Assembly (NCBI GenBank): GCA_041918155.1
Contig: JAYRWH010000040.1
Coordinates: 1 to 64,000 of the forward strand
Reading direction: 5' to 3'
Origin: UBA668 sp041918155
GTDB lineage: Bacteria > Actinomycetota > Acidimicrobiia > Acidimicrobiales > Ilumatobacteraceae
DNA length: 64,000 nucleotides
Positions 58,494-64,000 of this stretch are shown here, piece after piece. The notes below the pieces were generated by a model that was not told the origin of the DNA, did not search any database, and saw nothing but the letters and a program-made list of their open reading frames with translations. Each line of letters starts with the position of its first letter. Within the stretch, counting starts at the first letter, position 1. Position numbers and translations under genes: made by a program.

Positions 58494-59258
58494 TCAGCCG
58501 AGCGGCAGCCGACGCCAGATGGGGCCGGGTACGTGGCGCAGCGCCGAGAACACGTACCGCAGGATGCCCGGTGCCCACACGGTGCGGCGGCCCGAGCGCA
58601 GGCCCTTCACCGTCACCTCGGCGACCTTCTCCGGTGTGGTCGCGAACGGCGCGGCGGCCATGCCGGCGGTCATCTGCGAGTGGACGAAGCCAGGGCGCAC
58701 CACCAGCACCTTCACGCCGGTGCCCACGAGCGAATCGCCGAGGCCCTGGGCGAACCCATCGAGGCCGGCTTTGGTGGCGCCGTATACCGGGTTGGCCTTG
58801 CGCACGCGCTCGCCGGCGACGCTGGACAGCACCACCAGGGCACCATGGCCCTGGCCGCGCATCACGTTGCTGGCGGCGATCGACGCACTGATGGCCCCGG
58901 CGAAGTTGACGCTGGCCAACGCCGCGGCCGCGACCGGATCGTTGGTGAGCTGTTCGCCACCGAGCTGGGCGAAGGCGAGCACCACCACGTCGAGGTCGCC
59001 GTGGCGCTCCGCGATCTCCTGCAGCAGGGGTTCGTGGGTGGCGGGCGCGTCGCCCTGGAAGCCGACCACGTCGACCGTGAGGCCGGGTGCCGCCTGGCGA
59101 AGCCCGACGGCTGCTGCCTCACCGGCCTCGACGTTGCGGCAGGCGAGCACGATCGTGCGGGTCGAAGGCGACAGCAGGCCGCGGACGATCGCCAGGCCGA
59201 TGTCGCTGGTACCGCCCAACAGCACCAGGGTCTGGGGCAGGCCAAGGCCGTCGTTCAT
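58494..59258 (-). CDS. dprE2: Decaprenylphosphoryl-2-keto-beta-D-erythro-pentofuranose reductase
   Basis: The 254-aa SDR has the DprE2 pattern. GGTSDIGLAI is the cofactor motif, LAFAQLG replaces NNAG, and the active site is SSVAGERVRKANPVYGATKAG with Ser, Tyr and Lys. FVHSQMTAGM follows. Its length equals that of the mycobacterial enzyme as I recall it. It reduces the keto intermediate made by DprE1, giving decaprenyl-phospho-arabinose, the sole known donor for cell-wall arabinan. The start is ATG 59258; a GTG 7 codons upstream is less likely. dprE1 lies 3 kb away with two GT-C genes between on the other strand. Confidence 0.88.
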   Translation of the reverse strand: MNDGLGLPQTLVLLGGTSDIGLAIVRGLLSPSTRTIVLACRNVEAGEAAAVGLRQAAPGLTVDVVGFQGDAPATHEPLLQEIAERHGDLDVVVLAFAQLGGEQLTNDPVAAAALASVNFAGAISASIAASNVMRGQGHGALVVLSSVAGERVRKANPVYGATKAGLDGFAQGLGDSLVGTGVKVLVVRPGFVHSQMTAGMAAAPFATTPEKVAEVTVKGLRSGRRTVWAPGILRYVFSALRHVPGPIWRRLPLG

Positions 59259-59289
59259 CGCGTCGTCACTCCACTGCACGTCGGGGCGG

Positions 59290-59307
59290 CTGAAAGCATC
59301 GTTTCAG
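59290..59307. promoter_or_regulatory. 18-bp palindrome CTGAAA-N6-TTTCAG in a divergent promoter region
   Basis: Perfect 6-bp arms flank GCATCG, 32-49 bp before the dprE2 start and 57-74 bp before the GT-C start at 59364. It stands out as AT-rich in a 105-bp gap and is a good operator candidate for the dprE2-GT4 operon. Confidence 0.5.
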
Positions 59308-59349
59308 TCTGGCAGGTGGCGAGCACCATCCCACCAGGCGTGCGGCAAC

Positions 59350-59355
59350 TATCGT
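59350..59355 (+). promoter_or_regulatory. -10 hexamer TATCGT for the GT-C pair
   Basis: TATCGT lies 8 nt before the ATG at 59364. Confidence 0.5.
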
Positions 59356-59363
59356 GCCCACCC

Positions 59364-60956
59364 ATGCGCCTTGCCGAAGGCCGTCGTGCGACGGCGTTGT
59401 TGTGCACCGTCGTGGCGCTCCCGTTCCTGTTCAGCGGCCTGCGTGCGCTGCTCGGCGGTTGGGCGCCGTCATGGGACACGGCGTTCGTGCAGATGCGTGT
59501 GCTCGACGTCGGCAGCCGCCACACCCCGCTGATCGGCCTGCCCTCCACGGTTTCGGTGGCGGCGGGCGCGGAGATCCATCACCCCGGCCCGCTCCAGTTC
59601 TGGCTGCTGGCGGTGCCCGAGCTCCTGCTGCGCCACACCCGCGGCGGCCTCGCGCTCGCTCAGGCCCTAGTGAATGCCGCGCTGGCCGCGGTCAGCGTGG
59701 CCGCCGCGCTGGCCGCGGCCGGTCGTCGGGCCGCGCTGGTGACCGCATTCGGCTGGCTCGCAGCGGCATGGCTGATCGGCGACGAGGCCCTGCACGACCC
59801 ATGGAACCCAGCGTTCGCGATGATCGCCCTGCTGTCGTGCGCGGTGTGCGCGATCGCCTTCGTGCACCACCACCGGCCGTGGGTGGCCGCGGCCGTGGTG
59901 GCGACGGCGTCGACCGCGGCGCAGGCGCACCTCGTCGCGCTGGTGCCGGCCGTCGCGCTCGTGCTGCTCACCGCGGTCGCCGCGGTGCGTCGCGACGGGT
60001 GGCGTAGGTCGTGGCCAGCCGCCAGCGCCGCGCTCGTTGGCGGGGTCGTGGCCTGGGTGGGCCCGGTGGTCGATCAGCTCCTGCACTCCCCCGGCAACCT
60101 GCGCGCCCTGCTCGGCGGGGCCGGCGACACGGACGCGCCGTTCGGGCCGGTCCGTGGCTTCGACCGCTTCACGCGGGTGCTCGTGCCCCCGGGCTTACTC
60201 GCCGACGGGGTACCGGCCGGGATACACGGCCCCCGCCGCGCCTGCGAATGGCTGGTCGCGCTCGCCGTGCTCGCGTTCGTCGCCTGGGGTTGGCGCCGTC
60301 GCCACACCGCCGGCCGGGCCACAGCTGTGCACCTGGTGGCGGTCGTGCTCGCGATCGCCACCTGGCTCGGCCAGGCGATCACGCCCGACTCGTACTCCTC
60401 CGCGTTCGGCCGGCACATCTGGGCGTTGATGTGGCCGGGAGTGCTGGTGGTGTGGGCCGCGGCGACGATCACCCTCGTCGACCTCACTCGCGGGCGCGAA
60501 CTACCCCACACCGCGGTGCTGCTGCGGCGAGAAGCGCCGCTCGTCATGCTCGCGCTCCTGCTGCTGGCCACCACCATGATGACGTTCACATCGCCGCTCA
60601 CCGAGCAGCGCGACGGCCGCTGGTTCCAGGTGATCGGGCGCGTGTCGACAACGGTGAACCTCGACCAACTGCACGGCTCGGTGGTGGTGCGTGGCGAGGG
60701 CCTCACGCCCGAGTCGGAACTCCTCGCCGGGGTGGCCGCCGATCTGCTCCGCCAGGGCGTCGACGTGCGCCTGGACGGGCCGATCTCGGCGGGCCTGGTC
60801 AACCCGGTGCACCTCGGCACCCAAGGCGCGACCGTCCTGCTCGTCGATGCCGACGGCGGCGAGCCACCCGAGGGCGCCACCGAGCAACGATCGCGGCCAC
60901 CGCTCGTCACCCCCGATGGCCGCCCGATCCGCGTCTATGTCATGGAGAACCGGTGA
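59364..60956 (+). CDS. GT-C-like membrane protein, HPGP/PWNP family
   Basis: The 530-aa protein has about ten to eleven helices and a soluble C-terminal domain of about 110 residues. HHPGPLQFW, DPWNPAFAMIA, AAQAHLVALVP and DQLLHSPGNLR occur in the same order and spacing as in the gene at 40328, so both belong to one family. SWDTAFVQMRVLD near residue 36 offers the first-loop acidic residue of a GT-C enzyme. Its stop overlaps the next GT-C start (GTGA). It and its partner lie between dprE2 and dprE1 in the opposite orientation, which points to use of the arabinose donor, but that is inference. Confidence 0.72.
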   Translation: MRLAEGRRATALLCTVVALPFLFSGLRALLGGWAPSWDTAFVQMRVLDVGSRHTPLIGLPSTVSVAAGAEIHHPGPLQFWLLAVPELLLRHTRGGLALAQALVNAALAAVSVAAALAAAGRRAALVTAFGWLAAAWLIGDEALHDPWNPAFAMIALLSCAVCAIAFVHHHRPWVAAAVVATASTAAQAHLVALVPAVALVLLTAVAAVRRDGWRRSWPAASAALVGGVVAWVGPVVDQLLHSPGNLRALLGGAGDTDAPFGPVRGFDRFTRVLVPPGLLADGVPAGIHGPRRACEWLVALAVLAFVAWGWRRRHTAGRATAVHLVAVVLAIATWLGQAITPDSYSSAFGRHIWALMWPGVLVVWAAATITLVDLTRGRELPHTAVLLRREAPLVMLALLLLATTMMTFTSPLTEQRDGRWFQVIGRVSTTVNLDQLHGSVVVRGEGLTPESELLAGVAADLLRQGVDVRLDGPISAGLVNPVHLGTQGATVLLVDADGGEPPEGATEQRSRPPLVTPDGRPIRVYVMENR

Positions 60957-62206
60957 ACCGCTGGCGCGAACACCGCCCATTGCTCGCCGCCATGCCACTC
61001 GGGCTCGCCATCCGCATCCCACTGCTCGTGCATGCGCAGCACCAGGGCGTGCCCGGCGACCAGTTGCAGTACTCGGCGCAGGCGATGGTGAACGCCCAGG
61101 GGCGCTGGTTCCAGCAGCCGTTCTTCCCCGGCGTACCCGCCGCCGAGCACCCGCCCGTGCTCTCCGCCGTGCTCACCCCGATCACCTGGCTGGTGTCGCA
61201 CGAGCACATGATCTTCTCGCAACGGCTGGTGGTGCTCGCGTTCGGGTTGATGAACATCGCGCTGATGTACGTGCTCGGACGGCGCTGGTCGCCGGCCGCT
61301 GGCGCACTGTGCGCCCTGCTCGCCGCGGTCGACGCCCACCTCTTCCTCGACGACGTGCTGCTGTTCTCCGAGACGATCGCGGTCACGCTCGTGATCCTGG
61401 TGCTGCTCGTGCTCACCCGCCCGGCCGAGCGCCGGCGGCCGCGACGCGACGCGATCGAGCTGGGGCTGCTGCTCGGCCTGGCGGTGCTCACCCGCGCGGA
61501 ACTGGCCCTTGCCGTGCCGATGGTGTGGTGGTGGCAATGGCGCTGCCTGCCCGATCGGCGCCAGTGGCGCACGACGGCCCGCTCGCTGATTCCCGTGGTG
61601 GTGGCCCTGGCGACCGTCGCGCCGTGGGTGATCTGGAACCAGACCCGCTTCGACGACAGTGTCACGCTCTCCACGAACGACGGGCTGACCCTGCTCGGCG
61701 CGAACTGCGACGAGACGTACTACGGCAACGAGTTGGGCGGATGGAGCTTCGCCTGTTCGCTCTCCGTGGAGGGCGGCCCGAACGACGACGCCTCCGTGGT
61801 GTCGGGCCTGCGTCGCGACGCAGCGTTCTCCTACGTGCGCCACCATGTCGGCCGCACCCCGCTGGTCGCCGCCGCCCGGCTGGCGCGCCAGTGGGAGGTC
61901 GGCTGGGTCGGTAGCCAGGCCTCCATCTCGGACGAGGAGGGCCGCCCACCGTGGCTGGTGCTCTTCGGCACGCTCCAGTGGTGGCTGCTCGGCGCGGTCG
62001 CGGTGGTGGGCCTGGCGCACAGCGACCGCCGCCGCCGCTGGCTGCTGTTGCTCCTGCCGATCCAGGTGACGATCGTGGCCGCGCTCATCGAGCCACAGTG
62101 GCGGCTGCGGGCACCGGCGGAGCCGGCGATCATCGTCGCCGCGGCGATCGGGTTGCTCGCGCTGTACGAGCGCCGCCGCGTGGGCAACCTCAGTCGATCA
62201 GCTTGA
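60953..62206 (+). CDS. GT-C-like membrane glycosyltransferase (GT39/ArnT-like)
   Basis: The 417-aa protein has about nine helices. PGDQLQYSAQAMVNAQGRW carries the first-loop Asp, AAEHPPVLSAVLTP the second block, and an external loop has GANCDETYYGNELGGWSF, matching module 1 of the 53830 protein (NCDxTYxGxxxGxW). It is co-translated with the preceding GT-C gene. Its last 17 nt overlap the end of dprE1 on the opposite strand. It probably transfers a sugar from a polyprenyl-phosphate donor outside the cell. Confidence 0.78.
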   Translation: MNRWREHRPLLAAMPLGLAIRIPLLVHAQHQGVPGDQLQYSAQAMVNAQGRWFQQPFFPGVPAAEHPPVLSAVLTPITWLVSHEHMIFSQRLVVLAFGLMNIALMYVLGRRWSPAAGALCALLAAVDAHLFLDDVLLFSETIAVTLVILVLLVLTRPAERRRPRRDAIELGLLLGLAVLTRAELALAVPMVWWWQWRCLPDRRQWRTTARSLIPVVVALATVAPWVIWNQTRFDDSVTLSTNDGLTLLGANCDETYYGNELGGWSFACSLSVEGGPNDDASVVSGLRRDAAFSYVRHHVGRTPLVAAARLARQWEVGWVGSQASISDEEGRPPWLVLFGTLQWWLLGAVAVVGLAHSDRRRRWLLLLLPIQVTIVAALIEPQWRLRAPAEPAIIVAAAIGLLALYERRRVGNLSRSA

Positions 62207-63548
62207 GGCGCCGGCCGAGGTCGCTGACCCACACATGGTGCGGGTCGACCGATTCGCGGACGTGCTTCCACTCATCCAAGCGCGGGTAACCGCGGCGCAC
62301 CATCTCGGGCGTGGTGAGCGCGTCCTTTGCGAAGTAATGGCGGCCACCGGCCTCGATGACGAGGTTGTCGAGGCCGTGCAGCAGCTCGGACAGCCCACGG
62401 GCGTTGGCGGGCAGGTCGAGCGCCAGCGTCCAGCCCGGCGAGGGGAAGCTGAGCGGGGCCTGATTGCCCGGGCCGAAGCGCTTCAGCACGGCGAGGAAAC
62501 TGGCCGCGCCGCTGTGCGAGATGCGCTCGATGACGGTGCGCATCGTCGCCTCCTCGCCGAAGGGAACGACGAACTGGTACTGCACGAAACCCTTCGCGCC
62601 GTAGAGGCGGTTCCACGAACCCACCATGTCGAGAGGGTGGAAGAACGAGGCGATCGAGGCCAGCTCGCCGATCTTCTTCACCGGGGCCTTGCGGAACCAC
62701 ACCTCGTTGAACGCCGCCACCGTCGCATGGTTCAGCACGCCCGACGGCGGCACCAGCGGGGGCACGGCAACGAGCTGGCGGGCGTCGTAGCGCAGCGGGT
62801 TGGCTGCTTCCTTCGGGCCGAGTTGGGCGAGCGTGGCGTGGTCGCCGCGGCCGAGCACACTGCGGCCGAGCGCGCTGCCCTTGGCCACGAGATCGATCCA
62901 GGCGACGCTGTAGCGCACGTCGTCCTCGGGGCTGCTCATCTCCGCGAACAGCGCATCGAGGTCGGGGATCCGCATCGTGTCGACCGACATCAGGCTGGTC
63001 TCGATCGGCAGCAAGCGGAACGTTGCGTCGAGGATCACGCCGGTAAGGCCCATCCCACCGATGGTCGCCCAGAACAGATCCGGCCGGTGCTCGGGGCCGA
63101 CGACGACGGCCGAGCCATCGGCGAGCAGCAACGTCATGGAGAGCAGCTGGTTGCCGAACGATCCGTCGACATGGTGGTTCTTGCCGTGGATGTCGCTGCT
63201 GATCGCCCCGCCAATGGTGACGAACCGGGTACCGGGGGTGACGGGCACGAACCAGCCGCGGGGCACGAGTACGCGCAACAGGTCGTCGATGCTCACGCCG
63301 GCCGGGACCGTGACCGTGCCGCGGTCGCTGTCGATGACGGCCTGGTGGGCGGCGCCGAGCAGGCGCAGCACGAGGCCGCCGCCGTTCTGCGCGGCATCGC
63401 CGTAGCTGCGGCCCAGGCCGCGCACGAGCACACCACGCGGGCCCGCCTCCTTGAGCGCCGCCGCGACCTCATGGTTGGGCAGCTCGAGCACCTCGGCGAC
63501 CGTGGAGTTGGTGCGCCCCCAGCCGGTCAGCGCACGACGAATGTTCAT
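62190..63548 (-). CDS. dprE1: Decaprenylphosphoryl-beta-D-ribose 2-oxidase
   Basis: The 452-aa FAD enzyme oxidises decaprenyl-phospho-ribose at C2, the first half of the epimerisation to the arabinose donor. The VAO-type FAD domain shows LVRGLGRSYGDAAQNGG near residue 43 and TIGGAISSDIHGKNHHVDGSFGN near 115, where the HGKNHH block is conserved with Mycobacterium. The substrate domain ends in GGRHYFAKDALTT, whose Lys408 matches the catalytic Lys418. The Cys387 that reacts with benzothiazinones is replaced by Ala376 (GWTLALDLP). ATG 63548 follows two GTG codons (63551, 63554), either of which may be the leaderless start. It overlaps the GT-C gene end by 17 nt. Confidence 0.9.
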   Translation of the reverse strand: MNIRRALTGWGRTNSTVAEVLELPNHEVAAALKEAGPRGVLVRGLGRSYGDAAQNGGGLVLRLLGAAHQAVIDSDRGTVTVPAGVSIDDLLRVLVPRGWFVPVTPGTRFVTIGGAISSDIHGKNHHVDGSFGNQLLSMTLLLADGSAVVVGPEHRPDLFWATIGGMGLTGVILDATFRLLPIETSLMSVDTMRIPDLDALFAEMSSPEDDVRYSVAWIDLVAKGSALGRSVLGRGDHATLAQLGPKEAANPLRYDARQLVAVPPLVPPSGVLNHATVAAFNEVWFRKAPVKKIGELASIASFFHPLDMVGSWNRLYGAKGFVQYQFVVPFGEEATMRTVIERISHSGAASFLAVLKRFGPGNQAPLSFPSPGWTLALDLPANARGLSELLHGLDNLVIEAGGRHYFAKDALTTPEMVRRGYPRLDEWKHVRESVDPHHVWVSDLGRRLKLID

Positions 63549-63561
63549 CACCACGCGGTCC

Positions 63562-63571
63562 AGCCTACCCT
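63562..63571. promoter_or_regulatory. Overlapping divergent -10 elements (dprE1 / MFS exporter)
   Basis: Minus-strand TAGGCT (63562-63567) is 7 nt before the first GTG of dprE1. Plus-strand TACCCT (63566-63571) is 8 nt before the GTG of the MFS gene. The two hexamers share 2 bp, so polymerase cannot occupy both at once. Confidence 0.5.
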
Positions 63572-63579
63572 GGGCGGTC

Positions 63580-64000
63580 GTGACGCCCGCTGACGCCGAA
63601 GCGCTCGCCTCGGCGCAAACGCTCCCCCGGCGAGACGTGGCCGAGGGCCGGGAGTTCATCGCCCTCGTGGTGGCGCTGATGGTCACCACCTCGTTCGCGA
63701 TCGACCTGATGCTGCCGGCGTTCCCCGACATGCGCCGCCAGTTCGGGATGGCCCCCGACAGCACGGCGGTCACCTGGACCGTCACGGCGTACTTCTACGG
63801 CATGGCGATCGGGCCCTGGCTGTACGGCCCGGCGAGCGACCGCTACGGGCGGCGCGGGCCGCTGTTCGTCGGCCTCAGCGTGTGCATCGTCGCCGCGGCG
63901 CTCGCGGCGGTGGCGCCCACCTGGTGGCTGGTGGTGCTCGCCCGCTTCCTGTGGGGCCTCGGCGCCGGCGCTCCGCGCACCCTGTCGATGGCCGTCATCC
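63580..64000 (+). CDS. MFS transporter, Bcr/CflA-type (truncated by window end)
   Basis: The first 140 residues of a major facilitator protein are present. After a 22-residue polar start come helix 1 (FIALVVALMVTTSFAIDLMLPAFPDM), helix 2 with FYGMAIGPWLYGPASDRYGRRGPL, which includes the cytoplasmic loop motif GPASDRYGRR, and helices 3-4 with ARFLWGLGAGAPRT. The IDLMLPAFP pattern is typical of the DHA1 Bcr/CflA drug-resistance subgroup. It would export a small compound by proton antiport. The GTG start is supported by a -10 8 nt upstream. The rest lies outside the window. Confidence 0.85.
   Translation, partial: MTPADAEALASAQTLPRRDVAEGREFIALVVALMVTTSFAIDLMLPAFPDMRRQFGMAPDSTAVTWTVTAYFYGMAIGPWLYGPASDRYGRRGPLFVGLSVCIVAAALAAVAPTWWLVVLARFLWGLGAGAPRTLSMAVI

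Noticed and set aside
1..64000. Biosynthetic gene cluster, prophage, insertion sequence or tRNA genes
   Set aside because: I saw no polyketide, peptide-synthetase, terpene, integrase, transposase, phage structural or tRNA-like cloverleaf sequence, though I cannot run a covariance search.

Overview
The window is a gene-dense, very GC-rich stretch of an actinobacterial chromosome. There is almost no intergenic DNA, and many genes overlap by 4 nt (ATGA or GTGA). At least 21 genes carry a TAnnnT -10 hexamer only 6-9 nt before the start codon, the signature of leaderless mRNAs. The mix of dprE1/dprE2, an AftD-type arabinosyltransferase, a DUF5522 protein, DinB/DUF664 and molybdenum hydroxylases suggests a non-mycolate actinobacterium, possibly of the class Acidimicrobiia (Ilumatobacter-like). 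That placement is inference from gene content only. I see no tRNA, rRNA, CRISPR array, insertion sequence or phage gene.

Region 1 (1-7.5 kb) is lipid and fatty-acid metabolism: acyl-CoA dehydrogenase, PAF-acetylhydrolase-like esterase, SirB1-type protein, acyl-CoA ligase, a membrane GGDEF diguanylate cyclase and an aldehyde dehydrogenase. Region 2 (7.5-14.9 kb) is a co-directional run: glycerophosphodiesterase, gamma-glutamyltransferase, cytosine-deaminase-like amidohydrolase, SDR and a complete NitT/TauT-type ABC importer with an NMT1/THI5-like lipoprotein. It closes at a bidirectional terminator. Region 3 (15-27.7 kb) holds an AspT/YidE-type transporter, an N-carbamoyl-amino-acid/allantoate-type amidohydrolase with a creatininase, a CrtI-like oxidoreductase, DinB, a three-subunit molybdenum hydroxylase, a phosphoribosyltransferase and PPK2. 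Together this looks like nucleobase, hydantoin or amide catabolism and salvage.

Embedded in region 3 is the most striking locus (20.8-22.4 kb). A secreted collagen-like Gly-X-Y protein with an LPATG cell-wall anchor is translationally coupled to a 2-oxoglutarate/Fe(II) oxygenase of the prolyl-hydroxylase type. This looks like a compact collagen plus collagen-modifying-enzyme system. Between and after its Gly-X-Y blocks lie three copies of a small non-collagenous module.

Region 4 (27.8-33.8 kb) is a five-gene oligopeptide/dipeptide ABC importer operon. It is preceded by a perfect TGTGA-N6-TCACA site and contains an 11-codon minigene and a hairpin around one permease start codon. A DNA glycosylase follows.

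Region 5 (34.7-63.5 kb) is a large envelope-polysaccharide locus. It holds eight GT-C type membrane glycosyltransferases or homologues (one a double-module fusion and one AftD-like), two polyprenol-phosphate GT2 enzymes, a GT4, three acyltransferase-3 proteins (two with SGNH domains), a degenerate SGNH protein, and dprE1 with dprE2. It fits building and decorating a lipid-linked arabinan/mannan-like glycan: GT2 and DprE1/DprE2 make polyprenyl-phosphate sugar donors, GT-C enzymes use them outside the membrane, and acyltransferases cap the product. The window ends inside a Bcr/CflA-type MFS exporter.
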